Source of the DNA: Winogradskyella sp. PG-2
Lineage (GTDB): Bacteria; Bacteroidota; Bacteroidia; Flavobacteriales; Flavobacteriaceae
DNA length: 64,000 bases
Direction: 5' to 3'
NCBI RefSeq assembly: GCF_000828715.1
Contig: NZ_AP014583.1
Coordinates: 604,501 to 668,500, forward strand
The notes under the pieces are model-generated. The model saw nothing but the letters and a program-made list of their open reading frames with translations, did no database searches and was not told the DNA's origin. Both the position numbers and the translations under genes were made by a program. Positions 46,341-56,904 of this stretch are shown here, piece after piece (the stretch's first letter is position 1; every line of letters starts with the position of its first letter).

Positions 46341-47957
46341 TTATACTAACATTGTCACTGGATTCTCAATATAACCTTTCAAAGTTTGAAGGAATTGCGC
46401 TCCAGTAGCACCATCAACTGTTCTGTGATCACAAGCTAAAGTTAACTTCATAGTGTTACCCGGAACAACTGCTCCATTTTTAACCACTGGTTTTGAAACT
46501 ATTGCTCCTACAGATAAAATCGCAGAGTTAGGCTGGTTTATAATAGAAGTGAAACTTTCTATACCAAACATTCCTAAATTAGATATAGTGAATGTACTTC
46601 CTTCCATTTCATCTAGAGCTAATTTCTTATTTCTAGCTTTTCCAGCGTATTCTTTTACTGCAGCACCGATTTGAGTTAAGCTTTGTTCATTTGCAAACTT
46701 TACCACAGGTACTAATAATCCATCTGGTACAGCAACTGCCACACCAATATGCACATGATTATTTAATTGCATTCTATCATCAAACCATTGTGAATTAACT
46801 TGCGGATGCTGACGTAATGCTAATGCACAAGCTTTTACAATCATATCATTATATGAAATCTTAGTGTCTGGTATTGAATTATATTGTGCTCTAAATGCCA
46901 TAGCATTTTCCATATCAAACTCCACATTAAGGTAGTAATGTGGTGCACTAAACTTAGATTTTGCTAAATTCTTGGCAATTGCTTTACGCATATTTGAATT
47001 TGGTACTTCGTCAAAATCTTCTTGACCAGATGGTATAAATTTCCCTACTGACACAGATTGCGCAGATGGTGTAAAGCCTTCTATATCCTTTTTAACAATT
47101 CTACCATTTTCACCAGAACCATTGACTTGAGATAAATTAATTCCTTTTTCCTCAGCCATTTTCTTGGCTAATGGTGATGCGAATATTCTTCCGCCAGAAT
47201 TTGTAGTTGCAACCGAGCTTAACACTTTTGGTGTTTCTTTTTTAGTTTCAATAGCTTTTGGAGAATCTACTTTCTTTTCTTCCTTTTTAGTTTCAACTTT
47301 TGCTTCAGATCCACCTATTTTAAAGTTTTTAGCAACTTCTGTAACATCTGTACCTGCAGGTCCAATAATGGCTAAGAGCGAATCTACCTTAGCAGAATCT
47401 CCTTCGTCTAATCCTATATGCAATAAAGTTCCTGATTGAAAAGATTCAAATTCCATCGTCGCTTTATCGGTTTCTATTTCCGCTAAAATGTCTCCTTCTT
47501 CAACTTCTTCTCCAACTTTCTTTAACCATGTTGCTACAGTTCCTTCTTCCATGGTATCACTAAGTCGTGGCATAGTAACTACTATAACTCCTTCAGGAAC
47601 ATCAGCACTTGCATCAAAATCAACATCAGACAGGTCTGACTTGGTATCTTTACCTTCTGGAATTGCATCAGATTCTTCAACCTCAGTACTTCCATTTAAC
47701 AAACCAGAAATATCCTCTCCTTCATCACCAATAATAGCCAAAAGCGTGTCTACTTTCGCTGTTTCACCTTCTGGAATACCGATATGAAGTAAAGTTCCCT
47801 CATTAAAAGATTCAAACTCCATGGTAGCTTTATCCGTCTCGATTTCTGCCAAAATATCACCTTCCTCTACCTTATCTCCAACTTTTTTTAACCAGGAAGC
47901 AACTGTTCCTTCTTCCATTGTATCGCTTAAACGCGGCATGTTAATTACTTCTGCCAT
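46341..47957 (-). CDS. aceF: pyruvate dehydrogenase E2, dihydrolipoyl acetyltransferase
   Basis: A 538-residue E2 with two lipoyl domains, lipoylated Lys43 and Lys165 (both in ETDKATMEF). A peripheral-subunit binding domain (FASPLAKKMAEEKGI, about residues 255-290) follows, then the catalytic acetyltransferase domain with DHRTVDG near the C-terminus. It moves acetyl groups from the E1 active site to CoA. The linkers are acidic or Lys/Glu-rich. It is 3 nt after the E1-alpha gene; E1-beta and E3 are not in this window. Confidence 0.97.
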   Translation of the reverse strand: MAEVINMPRLSDTMEEGTVASWLKKVGDKVEEGDILAEIETDKATMEFESFNEGTLLHIGIPEGETAKVDTLLAIIGDEGEDISGLLNGSTEVEESDAIPEGKDTKSDLSDVDFDASADVPEGVIVVTMPRLSDTMEEGTVATWLKKVGEEVEEGDILAEIETDKATMEFESFQSGTLLHIGLDEGDSAKVDSLLAIIGPAGTDVTEVAKNFKIGGSEAKVETKKEEKKVDSPKAIETKKETPKVLSSVATTNSGGRIFASPLAKKMAEEKGINLSQVNGSGENGRIVKKDIEGFTPSAQSVSVGKFIPSGQEDFDEVPNSNMRKAIAKNLAKSKFSAPHYYLNVEFDMENAMAFRAQYNSIPDTKISYNDMIVKACALALRQHPQVNSQWFDDRMQLNNHVHIGVAVAVPDGLLVPVVKFANEQSLTQIGAAVKEYAGKARNKKLALDEMEGSTFTISNLGMFGIESFTSIINQPNSAILSVGAIVSKPVVKNGAVVPGNTMKLTLACDHRTVDGATGAQFLQTLKGYIENPVTMLV

Positions 47958-47960
47958 AGC

Positions 47961-48962
47961 TTACTTTATTTTATGATCTATAAATGGATAATCTTCTTGC
48001 TCATAAACTGCATCGTACATCACACTCTTTTCTGGGTATGGAGATTCTTCCGCAAACTTTTCGCATTCAGCAACTCTAGCTTTTACAGCTTTATCAATAG
48101 TTTTTAAGTCGTCTTCAGTTGCATATTTATTCTCTAAAATAATATCTTTTACTTGTGTAATAGGATCGATTTTCTTGTACTCCTCAACCTCGTCTTTAGT
48201 TCTATAATGTTGTGCATCCGACATAGAGTGTCCTCTGTAACGATATGTTTTTACTTCAAGAAATGAAGGACCTCCTCCACTTCTTGCGCGCTTAATAGCT
48301 TCATCAAAAGCTTCTGCAACTTTAATAGGATTCATTCCATCTACTGGACCTGAAGGCATTTCATAACCTAATCCTAATTTCCAAATTTCCGTATGATTTG
48401 CTGTACGTTCAACAGAAGTTCCCATTGCGTAACCATTATTTTCACAAACAAATACCACTGGTAAATTCCATAGCATTGCTAGGTTAAAAGTTTCGTGTAA
48501 AGATCCTTGTCTTGCAGCACCATCTCCAAAACAACATATGGTTACACCATCAACATCATGATATTTATCTCCAAATGCAATACCAGCACCTAAAGGGATT
48601 TGACCACCAACGATTCCATGACCACCATAAAAACGATGCTCTTTTGAAAAAATATGCATCGAACCACCTAAACCTTGTGAAGTTCCAGTCGCTTTTCCAT
48701 ATAATTCTGCCATTACACGTTTAGGATCAACACCCATTCCTATAGGTTGAACGTGATTACGATACGCTGTAATCATTTTATCCTTTGTTAAATCCATAGC
48801 ATGTAAAGCACCAGCTAAAACAGCTTCTTGACCATTATATAAGTGAAGAAAACCTCTAACTTTTTGTTGAATGTAAACTGCAGCAAGTTTGTCTTCAAAC
48901 TTTCTCCAGAAATACATGTCCTCATACCATTTTAGGTAAACCTCTTTTGTTATTTTTTGCAT
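47961..48962 (-). CDS. pdhA: pyruvate dehydrogenase E1 component, alpha subunit
   Basis: This 333-residue TPP enzyme subunit has the E1-alpha segments YNGQEAVLAG, GGSMHIFSKEHRFYGGHG (substrate/TPP loop), the TPP motif GDGAARQG ... NNGYAMGTS and the phosphorylation-loop-like YRYRGHSMSD. It decarboxylates pyruvate together with E1-beta, encoded elsewhere. It lies upstream of aceF with a 3-nt gap, so both are co-transcribed. No truncation is seen. Confidence 0.97.
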   Translation of the reverse strand: MQKITKEVYLKWYEDMYFWRKFEDKLAAVYIQQKVRGFLHLYNGQEAVLAGALHAMDLTKDKMITAYRNHVQPIGMGVDPKRVMAELYGKATGTSQGLGGSMHIFSKEHRFYGGHGIVGGQIPLGAGIAFGDKYHDVDGVTICCFGDGAARQGSLHETFNLAMLWNLPVVFVCENNGYAMGTSVERTANHTEIWKLGLGYEMPSGPVDGMNPIKVAEAFDEAIKRARSGGGPSFLEVKTYRYRGHSMSDAQHYRTKDEVEEYKKIDPITQVKDIILENKYATEDDLKTIDKAVKARVAECEKFAEESPYPEKSVMYDAVYEQEDYPFIDHKIK

Positions 48963-49074
48963 TATTTAATGAATTCTTTAAAAACGAATAACAAAAATAA
49001 CACTTTAGAAAATAATGAAGAAACAGTATATCGTAAAAAAACAAAGGATTATTGAATTTAATTCAACAAAATCA

Positions 49075-49557
49075 TTATAACACTGAACTTTCAAAAAGTA
49101 AAGGCAATAAATTGGCTAAAGAACTTGATTTTACAACTTTACCTTTTGCTCCCATAAAATAAATTTCAATGGGTTGATCTTGTTTTATTTCATACTCGGC
49201 TATAGATTGCCTACACGCACCACAAGGTGGAATTGGTTTATCAGTAACTTGATTTTGGGAAGATGCAGTTATAGCAAGCTTTAAAATATTAGCATTTGGA
49301 AATCGAGCTCCTGCATAATAAATAGCTGTTCGTTCTGCACATAAGCCAGATGGGAAACAAGCATTTTCTTGATTATTACCTATAACAACTTCGCCATTAT
49401 CTAACAAAATTGCAGCACCTACATTAAATTTTGAATATGGCGCATAAGCATTATTACGAGCGTCTATTGCAGAACCCATAAGTTTCTGAATAGCCTTTGG
49501 AAGTTCACTTATGTCTTCATAGACCTCTAGTGTTGTTTCTATTTTTACTTCCCTCAT
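49075..49557 (-). CDS. cdd: cytidine deaminase
   Basis: This 160-residue deaminase has zinc-site sequences CAERTAIYYAG and PPCGACRQSIAEY, the Cys/Glu and CxxC arrangement of pyrimidine deaminases. It converts cytidine and deoxycytidine to uridine forms. I choose the ATG at 49557 (MREVKIETT) because family members begin there; 49581 would add eight residues without conservation. It stands between porV and pdhA, a known gene order in Flavobacteriia. Confidence 0.93.
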   Translation of the reverse strand: MREVKIETTLEVYEDISELPKAIQKLMGSAIDARNNAYAPYSKFNVGAAILLDNGEVVIGNNQENACFPSGLCAERTAIYYAGARFPNANILKLAITASSQNQVTDKPIPPCGACRQSIAEYEIKQDQPIEIYFMGAKGKVVKSSSLANLLPLLFESSVL

Positions 49558-49638
49558 AATTCTATTATTTACTTTAGACAAAAAAACTATTGCTTTAAAT
49601 AAAACAATAGTTCTTTTATATCTGTTTAATTCTTTATT

Positions 49639-50862
49639 CTAATATTCATCATACTCACCATCACCAAAATTAAATGTTAGTGAAAAACGTAATGTGTTTT
49701 CTAATGGACTCTGAACTTTTGATGCTGAAAACAAATATGATAAATCTATATTTATAGTTGTGTATTTAAAACCAGCTCCTAAGGCAAAAAACTTACGTGC
49801 ACCTTTATCTTCTGCTTCATTAAAATATCCCATTCTAAAAGAAAAGTTCTCTTGATATGTATATTCTGCACCCAAAGAATAGGTGAATTCTCTTAACTCT
49901 TCGCTAAAACCACCTGGAGCATCACCGAAAGATTGAAAAATTCCATTTATAAAACTTACATTATTGTCTTGGCCAGAGGTAATGATTGTCGGCTCATTAG
50001 CATCTTGTGTTCCATTTGGCTCAGTATCCCCATCTTGTATTGTATCAACAAAACCTAATAATGGAGGTGTTGGTACTAAAAGTTTTGAAACCTCAGCTGT
50101 GATTCCTAACTTATTATATTCATCAAAAATAAAATCAAAACCAGCTCCTAATCTTAAATTAGTAGGTTGAAAATTCTCTCTTCCTCCATCGTCGTACTTA
50201 AATTTTGGTCCTAAATTTTGGATAGCGAATCCTGCTCTCCATCGTCCGTTAAAATCATTATAAGCTTCTTCCTCACTTTGATAATACCCAGTAATGTCTA
50301 CACCAAATGTACTAGCTGCATCAGCATTAGGATCTACTTGGTTTATTCTTAAGTCAGATCTCATGTAACGCATAGCCACTGCCATAGAAAATTGATCTGC
50401 TAGACGCAATGTATACGCCACATCAGCAGTAAACTCATTTGGTTTTACATTAATACCTGGATCATCTTCAGACTGCGTTAATGTAATTTCACCTAGACTA
50501 AAATATTTGAAACTTGCAGATACTGCACTGTATTCGCTTAGTCTATTAAAATAAGTCGCATAACTAATAGAGATATCATTTACCAATTTACTTAAATAGG
50601 GAGTATAACTTAAACTCACCCCAGATTTAGCCTCTGAAAACACATACTTTGCTGGATTCCATTGTTGTGAAAATCCATCTACAGAAGTCGCTACTCCCAT
50701 ATCACCTAATGCAGCAGATCTTGCATCTGGAGCTATAAGCATAAAAGGAACCCCCGTTGTTATAACGGATGATTGGTCTGGAAATGTAATAGTCTCTTGT
50801 GCAAATGTTAGATTTAACGATGCAAAAGCGATAAGGATTATTGCGTATTTCTTCATGTTCAA
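49639..50862 (-). CDS. porV: type IX secretion outer-membrane protein PorV
   Basis: A 407-residue FadL-like beta-barrel with a Sec signal (AIILIAFASLNLTFAQ). The PorV/LptO signature begins VPFMLIAPDARSAALGDMGVAT, given here as VPFMLIAPDARSA and ALGDMGVATS, and the last strand ends FSLTFNFG. PorV binds T9SS cargo signals and hands proteins to the sortase PorU at the cell surface. Directly upstream, 108 nt away on the same strand, is porU. A second Met three codons in is an equally good start. Confidence 0.96.
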   Translation of the reverse strand: MNMKKYAIILIAFASLNLTFAQETITFPDQSSVITTGVPFMLIAPDARSAALGDMGVATSVDGFSQQWNPAKYVFSEAKSGVSLSYTPYLSKLVNDISISYATYFNRLSEYSAVSASFKYFSLGEITLTQSEDDPGINVKPNEFTADVAYTLRLADQFSMAVAMRYMRSDLRINQVDPNADAASTFGVDITGYYQSEEEAYNDFNGRWRAGFAIQNLGPKFKYDDGGRENFQPTNLRLGAGFDFIFDEYNKLGITAEVSKLLVPTPPLLGFVDTIQDGDTEPNGTQDANEPTIITSGQDNNVSFINGIFQSFGDAPGGFSEELREFTYSLGAEYTYQENFSFRMGYFNEAEDKGARKFFALGAGFKYTTINIDLSYLFSASKVQSPLENTLRFSLTFNFGDGEYDEY

Positions 50863-50970
50863 TTTTGGTTATTAATACTTATACATTCGTATTAATTCGT
50901 TAACAAATATAATTTTTTATTTAACAAGTGATTTAAACTTTTAAGTTTTACTACTAAAATTAAATCCACT

Positions 50971-53900
50971 TTACAATATAACAAGCTTCTGAATCTTTTC
51001 AACCTGTTTATTTAAACGGTCAGATCTTACTTTTAGTTTATATACATACACTCCTTTTCCTATTTTATCACCAAAATCATCTCTTCCATCCCAAATAATA
51101 TCTTTGGATAAGGAACTTACATCTTTACTTCCACCTGTAGTTTGTCCATTCAATGTTCTCACTAATTTACCAGAAACTGTAAATATTTGTACCGAGACAT
51201 CTAAAGGTTCTACACTATTATGATTGAACCAAAATTCTGTATAACTCACAAATGGGTTTGGATAATTAAGAACATTTTCTACAACGAGTTCTTCATCTTT
51301 ATCAAAAACAGTAAATTGAATTTCTGCAGTGGACGAATTATTATAAACATCCCAAGCTTTTATCGTTAATGTATGTATACCTGGTTCTAAATCTCTAAAA
51401 GGATAAGATAATGATCCATTGGTATAATCATCTATATTAGCTTGATAATAATCATTTAATACAATTGGATTTGTTTCATCACCATCTATAATAGCAGTAA
51501 TATCATGCCCAATACCACTTGCCGTATTTATACCATTCTCATCTTGAAGTTTAGCTAATAGATTAGGGGACTCATTTGTTATTCCACCTGAAACAAAATT
51601 TTCATCATTCATAAATAAATTAATGACTGGCCCAATATTATCTTCTGGAGCATTCTCATTAATGCCTCCAATTTTAACATCAAAATTTGCACCTGCCTGG
51701 TCTGAAAGAGGATTAGATGTTTGGGCATAAAAACTCACTTTACCATTACCAACAGGAATTCCAATATCTCTTGGTACAATAAAATCAAATTCGAAAAGGC
51801 CATTTTCTACTGTTGCCTGACCTTTAAAAATGACTTCACCAAGTGTCGTAAAATCTAAAATTATCTGCCCATTATCATCTGTAATACCATCGTTAGCTAA
51901 AGTTTGACGAGCAATGGACTTATCGAAAATTGTGGCAGTTAAGGTACCATTATAGTTAGAAAGCAAATCACCATTTGTATCCACTACTTCGCCTGCCATT
52001 TTAGTGTAGCTTAGTGCCTTTAGTGTATCAACAGGTTGTGTTATATCTACATCATTAACTTTAGTCAATCTTATATCTGGTTTAGGAAAAGCTAATTTCA
52101 TCGCAGGATCACCTATAAGAAATACTAATCGTTTTTGAGAAGAACCTGCAATATTATTATCTATCTTAGATAATCTTAAAACCTCTCCTATAGAAGGATA
52201 ATCGTTAGAGCCAAATGCAAATAAATAATCATCTATAACTTCATTAAAAGATTCCCCAACTGTAACAAAGATTTGTCGCGTTGTTGTAAAGAGTGCAATA
52301 GCACCACCATTGATATTCCAAAAGGTAAATTCTCCGGCAGTATCTCTATTAGGATCATCGAACTTGGTATACTCACATGTCACTGTAATAAAAAGGTTGA
52401 ACTTACAAACATTATTTATGTCTTGTGCGTCAAATTTATCGAAGATACGTTCTTTAGCTAAACCATCTTCACCCCCATGACCGAAATAATTTACTACTAA
52501 AGCCCCAACCTCTATAGCGTCTTTAATTGCCTTATTTACTTTAGGATAACGATTACCAGCAGCAGATGACTCTTGTTCAAAAGCATCTGTATGAATCTTC
52601 CTAACATTAAAAAATGGTTTTTCAGTTTCTAAGGTAGTCCCCAAATCATCTGTTGTCTGTTGTAATGTTCTTTCCCAAGCTATATCTACATCATCAGAAA
52701 TTAATAACACATTATTTCTCCAACTCCCATAAGCTTCTGACTGATAATATGCGTTAACCTTATCAACCATTTCTTTAGCACGTTGAGCATCTTCTGCTAA
52801 TATCCTTCCTACAGCAACATCCATTCTATCTCCATTATTCATGGAACCCTCAGTATTATCAAGCATTGCAAAAAAATCATCAGAAACAAATGAGTTTGTA
52901 AGACTAAAACTACTTAAAGAATACCAAGCCGGCACTAGATTTGTGTTGTTCTGTATTCTATCTTTATAATCATAAGAGCCTTCTCCAAAAAGACATACAT
53001 ATTTCAATCTATTATTAGGAGTGCTAGCATTAGCATAAACGTACTTAATAAAATTTCTTAATGCAGCTATATCCTGACTACCAGTACTAAACTCATTATA
53101 TATGGTTTGCAAATCAACCACTTTTACATTTAAATTATACTGAGTCTTATTAATTTGCGCTAAACGTTCAGCTTGAGTTACAAGTTGAGTTGGTGATAAT
53201 ATAAGATAATCAATATCTTGAAATTCACCTAGTGAATTATTAAATATGGTACCCTTTAGATCTTGGTTTGCAACTGTCGAAATAGTATCTTTGAAAGGCT
53301 GAAAAAAATCAGCATTTGAAAATGCTAAATAGTGACGTTCTTCACCAGACTGAACCTTAAAAGACATACTACTTTGATCATCTGTATTTAAAGTATTGGT
53401 TACATTAAAACGATCAGTAATATCCCAAATTTCTTGTACTGCTGATGCATTAGATATAGTATATTCTGCAATGCCTGGTGTATTGACTACATCATTATTT
53501 TTAAATCGTAATTGATCACCTTCAAACATTAAACGCCTAGTCGCTTCAATATTAATGTAATCCAAATAGCCATCAGCAGATGGATTACCACTATTATTAT
53601 AATCTAATGTTACTGTAATATTATCTCCTGAAACATTAAGAAAATCATTATAACTTGCAGAACTACCTAAAACTGAACCAGCATTAATTGCATTTAGGTT
53701 ACGACTAGCAACAAGGCTTCCATTCACAGAAATATCCATAGATGTATCAACCTCAGAAACAGCGCCTAAACCAATTCTAAAACTAACAAGTTCATCAGTT
53801 ACTAGATTAGGAAACTCAAAATCATATGATCTTTGGTTTTCAATATCAAATTTATCTCCAAACCATCGACGACCTAATTTAGCTAAGTTATACTCATCAA

Positions 53901-54825
53901 TTTCGTAAAATTGATAATCTTGAAATATATCTATTTGAATATCAGCAATACCATCAACAAGAGGCATCGACTGAATTCGCTTTCCATTTCCCGAACCTAT
54001 ATTAATGTAGTAATAGGTTTTATCTGAGTATAAATTTATATTTGTTTCGCTTTCTTGGCTATATGTTGTAGGACCTTCACCATAGAATAATATATAATCA
54101 CCACTGTCAAAACTTCCATCTTCTTCACCAACGAATTTAACGGCATTCTCAACAACATCAAAAGGGTAGTTTTCAGAATTTAATAATGGTAACATTCTTC
54201 CCCCATTACCATAAATCTTAATAGTTCTTGGATCTACACTATTAGTATTTATACCTAAACTATTAAGAAAACTCTTTGTTAACTGAAAAACTCCAGATTT
54301 ATCAATATAAAAACGATACCAGTCCCCGGTACTTAAAACAGAATTGATAATGTCATTTTCATCCCTTGAAGCATTGGAAGTAAAATTTCCCTGTGTGTTA
54401 TATTGAACATTAAAAGTCTTTACCTTTTTGTAAACTCCTCTATCTTTAATTATTGGGCTTAACTCTATATAATGCCCTTTCTTTCCTCTTGCATTAGTAT
54501 TGAAGAAATCATACTTGAGAGTTTCAGGAATAAGTTTAGTATCCAAACCCTTTAAATCATTATGCGAAATGGATTCATAAGTTACATTAACTAATATCAC
54601 TGAATCTTTATTAATAGATTCCCCATCACTATCCCACTGGGCAAAATAGATTAATCCTTTGTCAGCATCATAATTAAAATGGTCAGCATCAAAAGCAGGA
54701 ACTTCTATTTTTCCAAATTCGGTTTCGAGTGTCTTAGCACTTTCCCATTGAATATTAAATTGCTTTTGTTGTCCAAAACATAGCATTGTGAAAAAAAGAA
54801 AAAAGAATCTAGAGCAATTTTTCAT
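50971..54825 (-). CDS. porU: type IX secretion sortase PorU (C25 family)
   Basis: About 1284 residues from the ATG at 54825 (MKNCSRFFFLFFTMLCFGQQ), which gives a normal signal peptide; 54849 would add eight residues before it. The C25 gingipain-like catalytic domain has His in NYFGHGGEDG and Cys in TVTCEYTKFDDP. The C-terminal FlgD/Ig-like region (LNYPNPFVSYTEFWFN) keeps the sortase at the outer membrane. PorU removes the CTD of T9SS cargo and attaches it to lipopolysaccharide. It is divergent from gldJ, and both are needed for gliding and secretion. Confidence 0.95.
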   Translation of the reverse strand: MKNCSRFFFLFFTMLCFGQQKQFNIQWESAKTLETEFGKIEVPAFDADHFNYDADKGLIYFAQWDSDGESINKDSVILVNVTYESISHNDLKGLDTKLIPETLKYDFFNTNARGKKGHYIELSPIIKDRGVYKKVKTFNVQYNTQGNFTSNASRDENDIINSVLSTGDWYRFYIDKSGVFQLTKSFLNSLGINTNSVDPRTIKIYGNGGRMLPLLNSENYPFDVVENAVKFVGEEDGSFDSGDYILFYGEGPTTYSQESETNINLYSDKTYYYINIGSGNGKRIQSMPLVDGIADIQIDIFQDYQFYEIDEYNLAKLGRRWFGDKFDIENQRSYDFEFPNLVTDELVSFRIGLGAVSEVDTSMDISVNGSLVASRNLNAINAGSVLGSSASYNDFLNVSGDNITVTLDYNNSGNPSADGYLDYINIEATRRLMFEGDQLRFKNNDVVNTPGIAEYTISNASAVQEIWDITDRFNVTNTLNTDDQSSMSFKVQSGEERHYLAFSNADFFQPFKDTISTVANQDLKGTIFNNSLGEFQDIDYLILSPTQLVTQAERLAQINKTQYNLNVKVVDLQTIYNEFSTGSQDIAALRNFIKYVYANASTPNNRLKYVCLFGEGSYDYKDRIQNNTNLVPAWYSLSSFSLTNSFVSDDFFAMLDNTEGSMNNGDRMDVAVGRILAEDAQRAKEMVDKVNAYYQSEAYGSWRNNVLLISDDVDIAWERTLQQTTDDLGTTLETEKPFFNVRKIHTDAFEQESSAAGNRYPKVNKAIKDAIEVGALVVNYFGHGGEDGLAKERIFDKFDAQDINNVCKFNLFITVTCEYTKFDDPNRDTAGEFTFWNINGGAIALFTTTRQIFVTVGESFNEVIDDYLFAFGSNDYPSIGEVLRLSKIDNNIAGSSQKRLVFLIGDPAMKLAFPKPDIRLTKVNDVDITQPVDTLKALSYTKMAGEVVDTNGDLLSNYNGTLTATIFDKSIARQTLANDGITDDNGQIILDFTTLGEVIFKGQATVENGLFEFDFIVPRDIGIPVGNGKVSFYAQTSNPLSDQAGANFDVKIGGINENAPEDNIGPVINLFMNDENFVSGGITNESPNLLAKLQDENGINTASGIGHDITAIIDGDETNPIVLNDYYQANIDDYTNGSLSYPFRDLEPGIHTLTIKAWDVYNNSSTAEIQFTVFDKDEELVVENVLNYPNPFVSYTEFWFNHNSVEPLDVSVQIFTVSGKLVRTLNGQTTGGSKDVSSLSKDIIWDGRDDFGDKIGKGVYVYKLKVRSDRLNKQVEKIQKLVIL

Positions 54826-54849
54826 TAATTCAAATTGTGTTAAAGTCAT

Positions 54850-55150
54850 AAATAATTGGGCAAAAGAATATCACTAACCTGAGAATCCTTTAAATTTACA
54901 GTAAAATAACGCCAGTTAAAGCGTGTTATTATGACCTTTGAATTTTAATTTCAAAAATACAACAATAATTTATTTTTAGAGGCGTTATAAAAGAGCAAAA
55001 TACATCGGTAAAATTGACAAAAATCCGTTCTTCTGTTCAAAAAAAAGGATGAAATGCATATTTTTTTGCATTTTGACGCAAAAAAAAGTTGTCAGTTTAC
55101 CTTTAATTGTTATATTGCGACTCTAAAATTAAACGAGCTTACTTAAACAA
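54850..55150. promoter_or_regulatory. divergent porU-gldJ promoter region
   Basis: This 301-nt AT-rich gap holds no gene. It contains the gldJ promoter (55089-55118) and a small hairpin AAATGCA / TGCATTT (55052-55058 with 55067-55073). No confident porU promoter box was found, although TATTCTTTTG-like sequence lies near 54870 on the minus strand. Confidence 0.55.
55089..55118 (+). promoter_or_regulatory. gldJ promoter (-33 TTG, -7 TATATTGC)
   Basis: TTG at 55089-55091 is followed after exactly 19 nt by TATATTGC (55111-55118), close to the Bacteroidetes sigma-ABfr consensus TTTG-N19-TAnnTTTG. It predicts a start near 55125 and a leader of about 26 nt before gldJ. Confidence 0.6.
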
Positions 55151-56839
55151 ATGGATATGAAAAATGTCTCAAACCTAAAATTTTTAATAGCAATTGTGCT
55201 CTGTGCGTCGATTGTTAGCTGTAAACGTTCTTCAAATTCTGGTAATGTAGATAGTGCTACAGGCTGGAAAATTAATGACAAAAATGGAGGTTTTCAGTAT
55301 AATACCCAATATAAAGAACAAGAAACTCCACCAGGAACTGCGTTTGTGGAAGGAGGAACTTTTACAATGGGTAAAGTACAAGATGACCCAATGCATGATT
55401 GGAATAATACTCCAAATCAGCAACACATTCAATCCTTCTATATGGATGAAAATGAGGTAACTAATCTAAATTATCTTATATACTTAGATTATATAAAGAA
55501 TGTATATCCACCGGATGACCCAAATTATACTTTAATATACAAAGGAGCGCTTCCTGATACTTTAGTATGGAGAAATCGTTTAGGATATAATGAAATGATG
55601 ACTGAAAACTATTTACGCCATCCTGGTTATGCAAATTATCCAGTTGTAGGTGTTAGTTGGATTCAAGCCGTAGAATATGCAAATTGGAGAACTGACCGTG
55701 TTGCGGAAATGGCTTTACAAGAAGCAGGCTATATTAAAAGAGATGCACAATATACAGATGTAAGCGCAGAAAGTACGTTTAGTACAGACACATATATAAA
55801 TGCTCCTTCACAAACTTATGGAGGTAACACTGATGTATTAGAAGGTGGAAGAAGAAGACAACAAACTGATGCAGAAGGTAATCCTATTAATGTCTATGCA
55901 AATAGAGAATCTGGATTAATCCCAGTGAAATATAGACTGCCAACAGAAGCTGAGTGGGAATATGCTGCATTAGGAATGAGTGAATTACGTAGCTATAATG
56001 TATATAGAGGACGTAAAAAATATCCTTGGGATGGTCAATACACTAGATCTGGCAAACGTGTTAATCGTGGTGATCAGTTAGCTAACTTTAAGCAAGGTAA
56101 AGGTGACTATGGTGGAATTGCAGGTTGGTCTGACGATGGAGCAGATATTACTGCAGAAGTAAGAACATATCAACCTAACGATTATGGATTATATGATATG
56201 GCTGGTAACGTAGCTGAATGGGTTGCAGATGTTTACAGACCTATAGTTGATGATGAGTTTAATGATTTTAATTATTATAGAGGTAACGTTTATACCAAAA
56301 ATGCACTAAATGCTGATGGAACAGTAAAAGTGGTTACCGTTGATGAAATTGTATATGATACTTTAAGTAATGGTAAAATAGTTGCTAGAAATTTACCTGG
56401 TGAAATTGCAAAAATTCCTATTAATGAGGATGAAACTTATTTAAGAACAAATTTCGATCAAAGTGATAACAGAAACTTCAGAGATGGCGACAAACGTTCT
56501 TCTCGTTATTATAGAGAGAGTTTTGATGAGGGTAATTCAGATAAATCGAAGGAAACAGGTAAAATGTATAACTCACCAAAACATAAAGTTGATACAACTA
56601 CAGTAGATGGAGAGTTAAAAATGCTTAGAGAATATGATAAATCTAACTCTAGAACATCTTTAATAAATGATGAAGTAAGAGTTTATAAAGGTGGATCTTG
56701 GAGAGACAGAGCATACTGGATTGATCCGGCTCAACGTCGATATTTCCCACAAGATATGGCTACTGATTACATTGGATTTAGATGTGCAGTATCCAGAGTA
56801 GGCTCTAAATCTGAAAAAGGTGGAAAGAAGCGTAATTAA
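55151..56839 (+). CDS. gldJ: gliding motility lipoprotein GldJ
   Basis: This 562-residue lipoprotein has a signal ending at LCASIVSC, and a formylglycine-generating-enzyme (SUMF1)-like domain begins at TAFVEGGTFTMGK. Typical blocks are DENEVTNLNYL, YPVVGVSWIQAVEYANWR, RLPTEAEWEYAALG, YDMAGNVAEWVADVY and GGSWRDRAYW. GldJ is needed for gliding and stabilises GldK and the T9SS. The fold is a relative of FGE and of GldK. The order porU-gldJ-murF is conserved in Flavobacteriia. Met1 or Met3 could be the start. Confidence 0.95.
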   Translation: MDMKNVSNLKFLIAIVLCASIVSCKRSSNSGNVDSATGWKINDKNGGFQYNTQYKEQETPPGTAFVEGGTFTMGKVQDDPMHDWNNTPNQQHIQSFYMDENEVTNLNYLIYLDYIKNVYPPDDPNYTLIYKGALPDTLVWRNRLGYNEMMTENYLRHPGYANYPVVGVSWIQAVEYANWRTDRVAEMALQEAGYIKRDAQYTDVSAESTFSTDTYINAPSQTYGGNTDVLEGGRRRQQTDAEGNPINVYANRESGLIPVKYRLPTEAEWEYAALGMSELRSYNVYRGRKKYPWDGQYTRSGKRVNRGDQLANFKQGKGDYGGIAGWSDDGADITAEVRTYQPNDYGLYDMAGNVAEWVADVYRPIVDDEFNDFNYYRGNVYTKNALNADGTVKVVTVDEIVYDTLSNGKIVARNLPGEIAKIPINEDETYLRTNFDQSDNRNFRDGDKRSSRYYRESFDEGNSDKSKETGKMYNSPKHKVDTTTVDGELKMLREYDKSNSRTSLINDEVRVYKGGSWRDRAYWIDPAQRRYFPQDMATDYIGFRCAVSRVGSKSEKGGKKRN

Positions 56840-56858
56840 AAAACGTTAAATAATATTT

Positions 56859-56892
56859 AAAAAAGTCCTGATAGATTTATCAGGACTTTTTT
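56859..56892 (+). terminator. intrinsic terminator after gldJ
   Basis: A perfect 15-bp stem (56859-56873 with 56878-56892) has a GATT loop and ends in a T run. It separates gldJ from murF, which starts 13 nt later and so needs read-through or its own promoter. Confidence 0.88.
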
Positions 56893-56904
56893 ATTTTTAA
56901 GCCT

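Noticed and set aside
46453..47787. Several rightward frames opposite aceF
   Set aside because: All are antisense to the repeated lipoyl and acetyltransferase domains; the Ser/Pro-rich repeats mirror the lipoyl repeats.
49964..50170. 68-residue rightward frame opposite porV
   Set aside because: Antisense to conserved porV barrel strands; no start signal or domain.
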